DNA of 64,000 nt from Sulfitobacter sp. LCG007 (GTDB lineage Bacteria > Pseudomonadota > Alphaproteobacteria > Rhodobacterales > Rhodobacteraceae), in the NCBI RefSeq assembly GCF_040801785.1, contig NZ_CP161805.1, positions 3,162,001 through 3,226,000 on the forward strand, given 5' to 3'. The position numbers were made by a program, and so were the translations under genes. The notes under the pieces are model-generated. The model was not told the origin of the DNA and did not search any database. It saw nothing but the letters and a program-made list of their open reading frames with translations. Below, piece after piece: positions 36,201 to 45,580 of this stretch. Position 1 is the stretch's first letter, and each line of letters begins with the position of its first letter.

Positions 36201-37409
36201 TCCGGCGCTGCCGGGACCGGGCGCGATCAGGCCGGACCTTCGCGCCGTCGCGGCCAGGACAAGCCAGAACACGATCCCGGTCGCGACATAAACGCTCAGG
36301 ATCGCCTGGATTTCCGAATAGGGCAGGCTGGCGGCATCGCTGGCCTGCATCGCGGCCAGGCTGAGGGTCAAGGAGAACAGCATGCGCCCGGCGAGGCTTT
36401 GCAGCGAGAAATAGGTCGCGCGCGTCCCATCCTTCAGGAGCGGCTGAATGCGCGCCGTCATGAAGGGCCGTGACAGCGAATCCGGGACCATGCGGAAGAA
36501 CAGCAGCCCGATCACGAAAAGGCCATTGGACGCGGCCAGGGCTCGGGTGAGGGCGATCTGCATACCGAAGGCAAGCAGCAGGATGCCCGCCATGCCCATC
36601 AGCCGCCGCACAGGCAGCGCCACCGTCGACACCGCGAGCGAGACCAGCATCATCGTGAAAGTGACCGCGCCCGAGATGACCGGCGTTTCACTGACGTAGC
36701 CCGCGGCCTGCATGGCCTCGCGGATGAAAGGCTGGCCGAAGAGGTAGGGAATGTGGCTGAAGACATACATCGCGAGGGACAGGAACAGCAGCCACAGCAG
36801 CGCCGGATTCGTCAGGCTCTCCTTCAGTTCGCGCAGGCCGTCCCAGTGGCTTTCCCGCAGCGCGCGCGGCGGTTCGCGGAAAAGAAAGGTCACGACGAGC
36901 GCCGCAATCGCCGATGCCGTCGTTGCGACATAGGGAAGGACACCGGCCTCCAGAGCGAGCACCCCGCCCGTCACCGCGGAAATCGCCAGCGCCGTGAATG
37001 TGAAGCGCCAGGCCTTCAGTTCGGCCCTGTCGATCTCGGCGCTGCGGCCTTCGGCCGCGAGACTTTCGAAAAGCAGCGACGAATCCGTGCCGGAGGCGAA
37101 GGCGGCCGCCGCTCCCAGCAAGACATTGGCCGCCGCGAAATGGCCGAAATCCGAACCAGCCACGAACAGAAGACAGGCGCCGACGCTGGCAAATCCGGAC
37201 AGGACAAGCGTGATCCTGCGCCCGAGCCTGTCCGACATGTAGCCCGATGGCACTTCCAGCACGGTGGTGGAGACGTCGTAGACGACATAGAGCAGGATCG
37301 CGTCTGCAGCCGAGAGCCGGCTTTCGAAATAGAGGAACCAGGTCGCCTGCCAGAAGCTCAGCGACTGGAGGAACTTGAACCAGGGATAAAGCGCGATGTT
37401 GCGAACCAT
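36195..37409 (-). CDS. Major facilitator superfamily transporter
   Basis: Membrane protein of 404 aa with about 12 helices. Loop 2-3 has VLEVPSGYMSDRLGRRITLV, the classical MFS motif A (G-x-x-x-D-R-x-G-R-R). The ATG at MVRNIALYPWFK is used; the frame could start two codons earlier at TTG. It lies after the downstream-pointing MATE gene on the same strand, separated by about 100 nt. Substrate unknown; similar proteins export drugs or small metabolites. Confidence 0.85.
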   Translation of the reverse strand: MVRNIALYPWFKFLQSLSFWQATWFLYFESRLSAADAILLYVVYDVSTTVLEVPSGYMSDRLGRRITLVLSGFASVGACLLFVAGSDFGHFAAANVLLGAAAAFASGTDSSLLFESLAAEGRSAEIDRAELKAWRFTFTALAISAVTGGVLALEAGVLPYVATTASAIAALVVTFLFREPPRALRESHWDGLRELKESLTNPALLWLLFLSLAMYVFSHIPYLFGQPFIREAMQAAGYVSETPVISGAVTFTMMLVSLAVSTVALPVRRLMGMAGILLLAFGMQIALTRALAASNGLFVIGLLFFRMVPDSLSRPFMTARIQPLLKDGTRATYFSLQSLAGRMLFSLTLSLAAMQASDAASLPYSEIQAILSVYVATGIVFWLVLAATARRSGLIAPGPGSAGT

Positions 37410-37511
37410 TCGCAACTTCTATCGCTTGCCCGGTTCACTGGCGAGCGGTATTTCCGTGCCTGCCGATCCCGAATACGGCTGGAAACCCTGCGGACCTCTT
37501 CCGTTCGGCGG

Positions 37512-38885
37512 TCAGGCGACCTGGGTGGCCGTGCTGCCGAACCGCGGCAATGCGACTGACCAGAAACGCATGTTGAGCGTGATGGACGCGGCGCCGAGAC
37601 CCAGCACGAGGCCGAGCCAGACCCCGATCCCCTCGAGCCTCAGGACGAAGCCGAGCAGGTAGGAGGCCGGCATGCCCACGACCCAATAGCTGAAAGCCGC
37701 CAGAACCATCGGCACGCGGGTATCCTGCATGCCGCGAAGCAGACCGAGCGCCACCGCCTGGGTGCCGTCGACGAGCTGGAACAGGGCCGCCATGGCAAGC
37801 AGCCCGACACCGACACCGAGGATCGCGTCGCGCTGCGGTTCGTCGCGCTGCATGAAGAGCGAGATCAGCGGCTCCGGCAGGCTCACGAACAGCACGACGG
37901 TCGCCAGCGCCGACAGCACTGACAGGACAGTAACGACACTCGCCCCGCGCGCCATGTGGCCAGCGTCGCCCCGGCCCAGCGCATTGCCGGCGCGGATGGT
38001 CGCCACGTTACCCAGTCCGAGCTGCACCATGAAGGTGATCGACGCGAGCTGGACAGCGATGCCATGCGCCGCCAGCGGCACGGTACCGAGCCAGCCCATC
38101 ATCACCGCCGACGCCGCGAAAAGTCCGACCTCCGACAGCGACGTCAGCCCGATCGGCACGCCAAGCCGGAACACCCTGCCAAGCATTGCCGGATCGGCGC
38201 GCCAGAGGCGCTGGAAGAGGTGATGCTGCGGCAGCACGATCTGGACGTAGATCACGAGCCCGATCAACGACACCGTGTTCGTGGAGAGGGACGCGATGGC
38301 CGCGCCTCGCAGGCCGAGCTCGGGGGCGCCCCAGTTGCCAAAGATGAAGGCATAGTTGCCCAAGGCGTTGACGACGGCGGCGACAAGGGTGATGCAAAGG
38401 ACCACCTTGGTGCGCTCGAGCGCCGAAAGGTAGGATTTGAGCACCATCACGAGCAGAGCCGGCAGGATACCGAAGCCAGCGATGCCCAGATAGGCCGCGG
38501 CGTCAGCGGCCAGCGCATCCCCCTGCCCCATCATGCGCAGCACCGGCGCGGCCCAGAGCATCGCCGGCAAGGCGAGGATCCCGAAGCCGAGCGAGAGCCA
38601 CATTCCCATGCGTGTGGCCCGGCGCAGGCTGGTCTCGTCACCCTCGGCGTCAAAGGCCGCCACCAGCGGCATGACGGCCCAGGCAAAGCCCGACAGGAAG
38701 ATGAAGAGCACGAAGAAATAGGTGGTTCCCAGCGTCGCTGCGGCCAGCGCATCGACACCGTACCAGCCCAGCATGACGGTGTCCGTCACGCCGATGGCCA
38801 TCTGCGCGAGATGCCCGCCGATCAGCGGCAAGCCGAGGCCGAGGATCGCGCGCACGTGATCCGGATATGTCATCGTCTTTGCCAT
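37512..38885 (-). CDS. MATE family efflux transporter (NorM-like)
   Basis: Protein of 457 aa with about 12 helices. LPLIGGHLAQMAIGVTDTVM near the start and GVPIGLTSLSEVGLFAASAV at the middle are the two repeated MATE signatures, with acidic residues typical of cation-coupled NorM pumps. The start MAKTMTYPDHVRAILGLG is chosen at the first ATG before the helix bundle; the open frame further upstream is not conserved-looking. It is the second MATE gene in the window and also sits beside an MFS gene. Confidence 0.88.
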   Translation of the reverse strand: MAKTMTYPDHVRAILGLGLPLIGGHLAQMAIGVTDTVMLGWYGVDALAAATLGTTYFFVLFIFLSGFAWAVMPLVAAFDAEGDETSLRRATRMGMWLSLGFGILALPAMLWAAPVLRMMGQGDALAADAAAYLGIAGFGILPALLVMVLKSYLSALERTKVVLCITLVAAVVNALGNYAFIFGNWGAPELGLRGAAIASLSTNTVSLIGLVIYVQIVLPQHHLFQRLWRADPAMLGRVFRLGVPIGLTSLSEVGLFAASAVMMGWLGTVPLAAHGIAVQLASITFMVQLGLGNVATIRAGNALGRGDAGHMARGASVVTVLSVLSALATVVLFVSLPEPLISLFMQRDEPQRDAILGVGVGLLAMAALFQLVDGTQAVALGLLRGMQDTRVPMVLAAFSYWVVGMPASYLLGFVLRLEGIGVWLGLVLGLGAASITLNMRFWSVALPRFGSTATQVA

Positions 38886-39195
38886 GGCTCCCCTTATCCG
38901 TGTGAGCGAACCAAGGGAAGACGTTCGTTGAGGCGGCGCGCGGTTGCGGCCCGGACGCTGCTCCTGCGCGATCCGGCATCCGCGATGCCGTGGCGCCTCC
39001 CCGGCGGGAGCTGGTTTGAAGAGAGGTGGCTTGCGCACCAGCAGACCGGATTCAAAGCGATGAAGACAACGAAACCAAGATACGAACCACGCAGCATCGC
39101 AAATTCGCCGCTTTTTTCGGCAGACCATGCGATAAGTCTTTGACCCGAGAGGAAATCCTGTCACTCTGCGCCAAAAGACTGCAACCGGAGCGGAC
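38886..39195. other. Divergent gap between MATE gene and hydrolase gene
   Basis: About 310 nt with no credible gene. The half near the hydrolase is AT-richer. A TTGACC at 39140-39145 lacks a good -10 partner. No repeats were noticed. Confidence 0.3.
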
Positions 39196-40482
39196 ATGGC
39201 GAAACTTTCGACACTCGCAACCGCGGCCGCGCTTGTCGCGGGTCCGGCTCTTTGTGAAAATCATATCGATCTCATCCGGCCCGATGCACCGCAGCTGGCG
39301 CAGCCGGGACGCTATCCCGTGGGGGTGAAGACGCTCGAGCTGGTCAACCCGGACCAGATCGACATCATCCATGTCACCGGCAAGACCGAACCGCTTTACG
39401 ATCGCCCCTTCACGCTCGAGGTCTGGTACCCGGCGACCCAGGCCACGCAGGCCGGGGGAACCTATCGCACGCTCCTGCGCGACGGCGCCACCGAGATTAC
39501 GCTGAGCGGGCGGGCGCATCGCGACGCCGAGCCGGCGGATGGCGAGACGTTCCCGCTGATCGTGATCTCTCACGGGTATCCCGGCAATCGCCTGCTGCTG
39601 TCGCATCTGGGCGAGAACCTCGCATCGAAGGGCTATGTCGCGGTCTCGATCGACCACGCCGACAGCACCTATGCCGACCAGGGCAGCTTCGCCTCGACGC
39701 TCTTCAACCGTCCCTTCGACCAACGCTTCGTCATCGACAGCATGGCTGCTCCGGACGGACCGCTCGGGTCGATCGTGAACCCCGACAGGATCGGAGTGAT
39801 CGGGTATTCGATGGGCGCATACGGTGCGCTGGTGCTCGGCGGCGCAGGTCTGAGCAAGGCGGCGCCGGACTTCAGCTGGGCGCCGCCGAACCGGTTGCTG
39901 GCGCGGCTCGAGTCCGGTTCGGAAAGCCACGAGGCGCTGTTCGATCCGCGTGTGAAAGCGATGGTCGTGATCGGCCCGTGGGGCGGCCATGCCGGCCTGT
40001 GGGAGCCGCGCGGCCTGGCCGGACTGCGTGTGCCGACGCTTTTCATGGCGGGATCGTCGGACGACGTGTCCATCTACGCCTCGATCCAGGGCCTTTTCGA
40101 AAGCGCGGTCGGCACCGAGCGCCACCTTCTCACATTCCACAATGCCGGTCACAACGCGGCGGCCCCGATGCCCGCTCCCTCCGAAAGCTGGGAGCCGGTC
40201 GAAACGCTCGATTTCGTTCCCTTCGAGCATTATGCCGACCCGGTCTGGGACACGGTGCGCATGAACAACATCGCCCAGCATTTCGCCACGGCCTTCTTCG
40301 GCCTTCACCTGAAAGGTGCCGAAGAGATGGTGTCCTTCCTCGATCTCGTCCCGAATTCCGAGGACGGCGTCGTGGCGCTCTCGGACGATGGCCGCCCGTC
40401 CGAGGATCACAGCTACTGGGAGGGCTTTGCCCCGCACAGCGCCAAGGGCCTGAGCTTCGTCAGCCGCGCCAGAGGCGAGTGA
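39196..40482 (+). CDS. Secreted alpha/beta hydrolase
   Basis: Protein of 428 aa with a Sec signal (KLSTLATAAALVAGPALCEN). The alpha/beta-hydrolase core has FPLIVISHGYPGNRLLLSHL (oxyanion hole), the nucleophile elbow IGVIGYSMGAYGALVLGGAG (G-Y-S-M-G) near residue 210, and a late His in HNAGHNAAAP. An acidic residue near GSSDDVSIY could complete the triad. It resembles dienelactone-hydrolase/PAF-acetylhydrolase-like esterases of unknown substrate, probably acting in the periplasm. Confidence 0.8.
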   Translation: MAKLSTLATAAALVAGPALCENHIDLIRPDAPQLAQPGRYPVGVKTLELVNPDQIDIIHVTGKTEPLYDRPFTLEVWYPATQATQAGGTYRTLLRDGATEITLSGRAHRDAEPADGETFPLIVISHGYPGNRLLLSHLGENLASKGYVAVSIDHADSTYADQGSFASTLFNRPFDQRFVIDSMAAPDGPLGSIVNPDRIGVIGYSMGAYGALVLGGAGLSKAAPDFSWAPPNRLLARLESGSESHEALFDPRVKAMVVIGPWGGHAGLWEPRGLAGLRVPTLFMAGSSDDVSIYASIQGLFESAVGTERHLLTFHNAGHNAAAPMPAPSESWEPVETLDFVPFEHYADPVWDTVRMNNIAQHFATAFFGLHLKGAEEMVSFLDLVPNSEDGVVALSDDGRPSEDHSYWEGFAPHSAKGLSFVSRARGE

Positions 40483-40497
40483 GCCAACACTGTCGGA

Positions 40498-41454
40498 TCA
40501 CGCCATGACGCGGATCGGATCGTCCGACTGCCAGGCCCGGATCGCCTCGACCGTCTGCCGATAGTAAAGCCGGAAGGTCGCCTCGGTGCTGTAGCCGAGG
40601 TGAGGAGTCAGCAGCAGCCGCCCCCCTTCGATCAACGCCCGATCCCGCATCGGGTCATCGGCCGGCAGCGGTTCGACGTCGAAGACATCGATACCCGCCA
40701 TCGCCGGCCTGCCCGCACGCAGTCCCGCAAGCAGGGCGTTGCTGTCGACAATCGGTCCGCGCGAGGTGTTGACGAAGACATGGCCTTGCTTCGCCGCCCC
40801 GAAAGCCTCTGCCCCGATCAGCCCGCGCGAGCGCTCCGAAAGCACCAGATGCACGCTCGACACATCCGCACGCGCCATCAGCGCGGGAAGGCTTTCCATC
40901 CGCTCGACGCCGACCTCGGCGGCGCGTGCCGCGCTCAGGTTCTGCGACCAGGCCAGCACCTCCATCCCGAAGGCCTTCCCGAGCGTCGCCATCTGCCCCC
41001 CGATGTTGCCCAGCCCGATCAGTCCCAGCGTCAGCCCGGCCAGATCGCGCCCAAGCCCTTCCTGCCAGCCACCCGAGCGCAGCGCCGCGGCTTCCGGCTG
41101 CAGCCGCCGGTTCAGCGCCAGGATCATCAGCATGGCCAGTTCGGATGTCGTCGTCTTGCGCCCTTCGGTCCCGCAGACGCAAATTCCGCGTTCCCGTGCA
41201 GCGGCAAGGTCGATTGCGGCGTTGCGCGGCCCCGTGCTGACGATCAGCCGCAGGTTCGGCAGCAGCGCGATGAGGTCCGCGCCCAGGGGCGTGCGTTCGC
41301 GCATGGCGCAGATCACCTCGAACGGCGCCAGCCGTGCCGCCAGTGCATGAAGATCGCGCAGCGTGTCCCGGAAGACCGTCACCTCGCCGAGCCCGCTCCA
41401 GTCCGCGAGCTCAAGCGCTGCCCCCGCGTAATCGTCAAGAACCGCGATCTTCAT
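40498..41454 (-). CDS. D-2-hydroxyacid dehydrogenase family protein
   Basis: NAD-dependent dehydrogenase of 318 aa. The nucleotide motif is LTLGLIGLGNIGGQMATLGK near residue 145. The catalytic triad is visible as Arg in FVNTSRGPIVDS, Glu in DVFDVEPLPADD and His in LLTPHLGYSTEA. TEGRKTTTSELAMLMILAL is the segment before the cofactor domain. The start MKIAVLDDYAGAAL is typical. Substrate could be a 2-keto/2-hydroxy acid such as glyoxylate or phosphoglycerate-like; not determined. Confidence 0.88.
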   Translation of the reverse strand: MKIAVLDDYAGAALELADWSGLGEVTVFRDTLRDLHALAARLAPFEVICAMRERTPLGADLIALLPNLRLIVSTGPRNAAIDLAAARERGICVCGTEGRKTTTSELAMLMILALNRRLQPEAAALRSGGWQEGLGRDLAGLTLGLIGLGNIGGQMATLGKAFGMEVLAWSQNLSAARAAEVGVERMESLPALMARADVSSVHLVLSERSRGLIGAEAFGAAKQGHVFVNTSRGPIVDSNALLAGLRAGRPAMAGIDVFDVEPLPADDPMRDRALIEGGRLLLTPHLGYSTEATFRLYYRQTVEAIRAWQSDDPIRVMA

Positions 41455-41601
41455 CGACACCCCCCCATTGCCGCCCGAGGCTATCCGGGCCGCGCCGCCA
41501 CGCCAAGGCCCAGTCTTTTCCACAGCCAATGCGTGCGCCGGACTTTTCCGCACCGCCCCTCTCTGCCATACTCCCCGAAAACCAACGACAAGAGCAGCGG
41601 C

Positions 41602-43560
41602 ATGAACGATCTCCTCACTCCCCGAAGCGATCCCGGGACGTATGACGCGTCCTCCATCGAGGTGCTCGAAGGGCTCGAACCCGTCCGCAAGCGTCCCGGC
41701 ATGTATATCGGCGGCACCGACGAGCGGGCGCTGCACCACCTCGCCGCGGAGGTGCTCGACAACTCTATGGACGAGGCCGTGGCGGGCCATGCCACCCGCA
41801 TCGAGGTCGAGCTGCACGAGGACTTCGCCCTCACCATCCGCGACAACGGGCGCGGCATGCCCTTCGATCCGCATCCGAAGTTCCCCGGCAAATCCGCGCT
41901 CGAGGTGATCCTCTGCACCCTTCATGCAGGCGGCAAGTTCTCCGGCAAGGCCTACGAGACCTCCGGCGGCCTGCACGGAGTCGGTGCCTCGGTCGTCAAT
42001 GCGCTGTCGGATTCGATGGTCGTGCAGGTCGCCCGCGACCGCAAGCTGGTAGAGCAGCGCTTTTCCCGCGGCATCCCCCTGGGCCCGCTGCAGGAGATCG
42101 GCGCGGCCCCCAACCGGCGCGGCACCACCACAACCTTCCACGCCGACGAGGAAATCTTCGGACATCACCGCTTCAAGCCCGCGCGGCTTTTCAAGATGGT
42201 CCGCTCGAAGGCCTATCTTTTCTCCGGCGTCGAGATCCGCTGGAAATCCGCCATCCCGGACGGCGAAACCCCGCAGGAGGCCACCTTCCACTTCCCCGGC
42301 GGCCTTGCCGACTATCTCAAGGAGACGATGGGGAAGGCCACCACCTATGCCGACCATCCCTTCGCGGGCCTTGTCGACTTCCGCGAGAAGTTCAACGTTC
42401 CGGGCAAGGTCGAATGGGCCATCAACTGGACTCCCTCGCGCGACGGCTACATCCAGTCCTACTGCAACACGGTTCCCACACCCGAGGGCGGCACCCACGA
42501 GGCCGGTTTCTGGGCTGCGATCCTGAAGGGCATCCGCGCCTATGGCGAGCTCTCGAACAATCGCAAGGCCAAGGACATCACCCGCGAGGACCTGCTCACG
42601 GGCGGCTGCGCGCTGGTATCCTGCTTCATCCGCGAACCCGAATTTGTCGGACAGACCAAGGACCGTCTCGCCACGACCGAAGCGTCGCGTCTGGTGGAAA
42701 ACGCCGTGCGGGACCATTTCGACCACTGGCTGACCTCGGACACGAAATCCGCCGGGGCGATCCTCGACTTCCTCGTACTGCGCGCCGAGGAGCGGATGCG
42801 CCGCCGTCAGGAGAAGGAGACCCAGCGCAAGACGGCCACCAAGAAGCTGCGCCTGCCGGGCAAGCTGGCCGATTGCAGCTCGAAGAACCGCGAAGGCACC
42901 GAACTGTTTCTCGTCGAGGGCGACAGCGCCGGCGGCTCGGGCAAGGGCGCGCGCAACCGCGAGACACAGGCCTTGCTGCCGCTGCGCGGCAAGATCCTCA
43001 ACGTTCTCGGCGCGGCCTCCTCCAAGCTTGGCTCGAACCAGGAGATCTCGGACCTCTGCGAGGCGCTCGGCTGCGGCATGGGCACCCGCTTCAACCTCGA
43101 CGATCTGCGCTATGACAAGGTCATCATCATGACCGACGCCGACGTGGACGGCGCCCATATCGCGGCGTTGCTCATGACCTTCTTCTTCACCCAGATGCGT
43201 CCGCTGATCGACGCGGGGCACCTCTATCTCGCCTGCCCGCCCCTGTTCCGCCTGACGCAGGGGGCAAAGCGGGTCTACTGCCTCAACGAGGCCGAGAAGG
43301 ACATGTGGCTTGCCAGGGGGCTTGGCGGAAAGGGCAAGATCGACGTCTCGCGCTTCAAGGGCCTGGGCGAGATGGACGCCAAGGACCTCAAGGAAACCAC
43401 CATGGATCCGAAGACGCGCAAGCTGATCCGGGTCAGCATCGACGAGGACGAACCGGGCGAAACCGGAGACCTGGTCGAGCGGCTGATGGGCAAGAAGCCG
43501 GAACTGCGGTATCAGTACATCCAGGAGAACGCCCGGTTCGTGGAGGAGCTGGATGTTTGA
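41602..43560 (+). CDS. parE: DNA topoisomerase IV subunit B
   Basis: Type IIA topoisomerase ATPase subunit of 652 aa that unlinks daughter chromosomes with ParC. GHKL motifs are EVLDNSMDEAVAGHA and IRDNGRGMPFD, with the ATP lid HAGGKFSGKAYETSGGLHGV. The TOPRIM domain has ELFLVEGDSAGGSGKGARNR and MTDADVDGAHIAAL, and the C-terminus ends in QYIQENARFVEELDV. ParE rather than GyrB is called from SGKAYETSGGLHGVGASVVN and from its length well under 700 aa. Confidence 0.93.
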   Translation: MNDLLTPRSDPGTYDASSIEVLEGLEPVRKRPGMYIGGTDERALHHLAAEVLDNSMDEAVAGHATRIEVELHEDFALTIRDNGRGMPFDPHPKFPGKSALEVILCTLHAGGKFSGKAYETSGGLHGVGASVVNALSDSMVVQVARDRKLVEQRFSRGIPLGPLQEIGAAPNRRGTTTTFHADEEIFGHHRFKPARLFKMVRSKAYLFSGVEIRWKSAIPDGETPQEATFHFPGGLADYLKETMGKATTYADHPFAGLVDFREKFNVPGKVEWAINWTPSRDGYIQSYCNTVPTPEGGTHEAGFWAAILKGIRAYGELSNNRKAKDITREDLLTGGCALVSCFIREPEFVGQTKDRLATTEASRLVENAVRDHFDHWLTSDTKSAGAILDFLVLRAEERMRRRQEKETQRKTATKKLRLPGKLADCSSKNREGTELFLVEGDSAGGSGKGARNRETQALLPLRGKILNVLGAASSKLGSNQEISDLCEALGCGMGTRFNLDDLRYDKVIIMTDADVDGAHIAALLMTFFFTQMRPLIDAGHLYLACPPLFRLTQGAKRVYCLNEAEKDMWLARGLGGKGKIDVSRFKGLGEMDAKDLKETTMDPKTRKLIRVSIDEDEPGETGDLVERLMGKKPELRYQYIQENARFVEELDV

Positions 43561-43600
43561 GGTCCGGACTTCGAACTTGTAGAGGATTTAATGGATTACG

Positions 43601-44062
43601 ATGGAGTGGGTCGAAATTCTTTCTGCTCTGCTTACACTGGGTATCGCAATAATCGGCTCCCTGATCGCGTATCGTCAATTGAGATTGGCGAAGTCCAATT
43701 CCAGAGAAAAACTGTTCGACCAGCGCTATAAGGTGCTCCAGCGGGCGAAAAACCTCGCATACAAATCAATCGACGGCCCCAAAACGGACATTGCCACCGC
43801 AGAGCGCGAGCTGCTCGAAGTACTGGGCGAGGCAGAATATCTGTTCTCGCCAAAAATTCACGATAACATGTTGAAGCTTCATAATTTATCCCGAATAGCC
43901 CGAAGAAGCAGATCAAGGCTCGACCTTCAGTACAAAAACCCAGACAAAAAAATGTGGGAAGATGTGAGTAACGAGATCAGCGCCAACGACAAGGCGGTAC
44001 TGGACATGGTGAAGAAGATTGATGCTCTGACCGCACCGTACATGGACTTGGCTGGCAAGTAA
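43601..44062 (+). CDS. Orphan low-GC membrane-anchored protein
   Basis: Protein of 153 aa that I do not recognise. An N-terminal membrane helix (VEILSALLTLGIAIIGSLIAY, split at residues 3-23) is followed by a lysine-rich, mostly helical cytoplasmic part (KLFDQRYKVLQRAKNLAYKS). GC is about 49% over 43621-44040 by hand count, far below the neighbours, and codon use is relaxed. AGAGGA fits an overlapping ATG at 43591 (a 46-codon frame) better than this start. It was probably acquired after parE; the single helix plus helical tail resembles phage or defence-island membrane proteins but no family is claimed. Confidence 0.7.
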   Translation: MEWVEILSALLTLGIAIIGSLIAYRQLRLAKSNSREKLFDQRYKVLQRAKNLAYKSIDGPKTDIATAERELLEVLGEAEYLFSPKIHDNMLKLHNLSRIARRSRSRLDLQYKNPDKKMWEDVSNEISANDKAVLDMVKKIDALTAPYMDLAGK

Positions 44063-44223
44063 GGTCTGCTCGAAACCGCCAAAGCTCGCTGAGGAGCTTG
44101 GCGTAAACACTTGCAAAACACCGCTCACTACACGCACAACGTGCTGGACAGATCCGCGACCCATGCTACTTCTTGGCGCGATGGCGCCTGGGCCACGCAG
44201 ACTTAAGGAAAGGTTCTGTAATC

Positions 44224-44598
44224 ATGTATCGTTTTGTAAAACTCTCCGCCGTGCCGCTTCTCATGCTTGCTTCGGCCTGCGCCACGACGGGCGCGAATGT
44301 TCAGCCGGTGGTCGATGGCCCGGTCAGCGCCAACTACAATTATGACCTGCAGCAGTGCCAGCAACTGGCCGCGAGCCAGGGCGTCGTCGGTGGCAGCACC
44401 GGCCGTTCGGCTGCGACGGGCGCGGTTGCGGGCGCGGGTACGGCTGCCATCGTGAAGAACAAGGGCAACAACGTCCGTGACGCGGCGCTGGTCGGTGCGC
44501 TGGTCGGCGTGACCGCGGACCAGATCAACCGCAACCAGAGCAAGGAACAGATCGTGCGCAACTGCATGCGCGGCCGCGGCTACAACGTCGTCGGCTGA
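44224..44598 (+). CDS. Glycine-zipper-like outer-membrane lipoprotein
   Basis: Lipoprotein of 124 aa. The signal is KLSAVPLLMLASACATTG with lipobox ASAC. The mature part has a Gly/Ala-rich stretch (STGRSAATGAVAGAGTAAIV and AALVGALVGVTADQI), typical of glycine-zipper proteins, and a Cys pair (YDLQQCQQLAAS, IVRNCMRGRGYNVVG). The start has AGGAAAGG upstream and lies just after the low-GC insert. Envelope-structural role likely, function unknown. Confidence 0.78.
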   Translation: MYRFVKLSAVPLLMLASACATTGANVQPVVDGPVSANYNYDLQQCQQLAASQGVVGGSTGRSAATGAVAGAGTAAIVKNKGNNVRDAALVGALVGVTADQINRNQSKEQIVRNCMRGRGYNVVG

Positions 44599-44613
44599 CC
44601 TCTGTGACGCCCG

Positions 44614-44642
44614 GGCGGCCTTCCGAGGTTCGAAAGGCCGCC
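44614..44642. terminator. Hairpin in convergent gap
   Basis: GGCGGCCTT and AAGGCCGCC form a perfect 9-bp stem with an 11-nt loop between the lipoprotein and cytochrome c genes; one arm touches the cytochrome stop codon. No T-run lies on either side, so termination efficiency is uncertain. Confidence 0.5.
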
Positions 44643-45040
44643 TATTCCTGCAGTTCCTGCAGATAGTGCACAAGATCGATGACAGGCCGGCTCGCCATGA
44701 TCGGCTGTCCCGTTTCGGCCTTGATGCTCGCGACATCCCCTTCGAAAAATTCCCCGTAGACCGGCATGGGCGACCCATGGCTGACCAGCGGATCGCGCCC
44801 GTCGATGCGCATGACCACCCGCATCACCGGGAAGACGCCCGAATTGCCGGCCGCAAGCCGCGTCAGGTCGGTCGGCTGGAGCAACAGGGCTGGCGCCATC
44901 GGCCCGTTCCCGCGCGCTTCCTCCCCGTGGCAGGTTGCGCAATGGCGGGCGAAAAGCGCCTGCCCCGCGGCGGTATCCTGCGCCTGCGCCATCGAAGCGC
45001 ACCAAAGCGCGAGGGCCAGTGTGGTGGCAAAATGTTTCAT
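44642..45040 (-). CDS. Periplasmic monohaem cytochrome c
   Basis: Protein of 132 aa with a cleavable Sec signal (MKHFATTLALALWCASMAQAQ). Haem site is CATCHGEEARGNGPM (C-x2-C-H) near residue 36. GSPMPVYGEF carries the likely Met axial ligand. It resembles the lipoprotein cytochrome at 46267-46680 in the CHG..ARG[ND]GP, DLT and MP..G segments. Probably an electron carrier in the periplasm; partner unknown. A GGAGAG site precedes the ATG. Confidence 0.88.
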   Translation of the reverse strand: MKHFATTLALALWCASMAQAQDTAAGQALFARHCATCHGEEARGNGPMAPALLLQPTDLTRLAAGNSGVFPVMRVVMRIDGRDPLVSHGSPMPVYGEFFEGDVASIKAETGQPIMASRPVIDLVHYLQELQE

Positions 45041-45160
45041 CGCGACTCTCCTCTCCTCGCAGGACATCCTCGCACGGTTTGTCGCGTACAGGTCTGACCT
45101 CGATCAAATCGTCGCGGGGTCCCCTTTCCTTTTCGCCCCAAACAGGGTGAGACTGCGGCC

Positions 45161-45580
45161 ATGAGTGAACCCGCCAGTCTGACACCGGAAGCCGCCCAAG
45201 CCTTTCTGGACGCAAATTTCGCGCCGTGGATCCGCGCCCTCCGGCCCCGGGTCGAGCAGATAGGTCCGGACCGGACCGTATTGTCCATACCCGTGAGCGA
45301 AGAGATCGAGCGTGTGGGCGGCATCGTCTCGGGTCAGGCGGTTGCAGCCCTGGCGGACACGGCGATGGTCCTGGGCTGCTGCGGCCATCTGGGCGAGATG
45401 GTTCCGGTCGGGACGGTCACGCTCGACACGCAGTTCCTGCGCCCTGCCTCCGGTGACGCCCTGCGCGCCGAGGCCGAGGTGACGCGGGCCGGACGGTCGC
45501 TGATCTTCGCGCGCTGTGCCATCCTCGACGAGCCCTCTCACAAGACCGTGGCGCTTGCCATGGCGACCTTCGCACGCTGA
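45161..45580 (+). CDS. PaaI-family hotdog thioesterase
   Basis: Protein of 139 aa with one hotdog domain. VGGIVSGQAVAALADTAMV near residue 52 is the PaaI/YdiI pattern, with Asp/Gln positions for hydrolysing acyl-CoA, and VTLDTQFLRPASGDALRAEA follows. It probably hydrolyses a short or aromatic acyl-CoA in the cytosol. It overlaps the following lipoprotein gene by one base (TGATG), an odd pairing of cytosolic and envelope functions. Confidence 0.86.
   Translation: MSEPASLTPEAAQAFLDANFAPWIRALRPRVEQIGPDRTVLSIPVSEEIERVGGIVSGQAVAALADTAMVLGCCGHLGEMVPVGTVTLDTQFLRPASGDALRAEAEVTRAGRSLIFARCAILDEPSHKTVALAMATFAR

Noticed and set aside
39140..39168. TTGACC with a possible -10 before the hydrolase gene
   Set aside because: The sequence at the right spacing is ACTCTG, too far from TATAAT to call a promoter.
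41455..43221. Upstream extension of the D-2-hydroxyacid dehydrogenase frame to 907 codons
   Set aside because: It is antisense to parE, which is complete and has all its motifs.
43561..44223. Prophage or defence island at the low-GC insert
   Set aside because: Only one gene of foreign composition is present, with no integrase, terminal repeats or recognisable defence domain.
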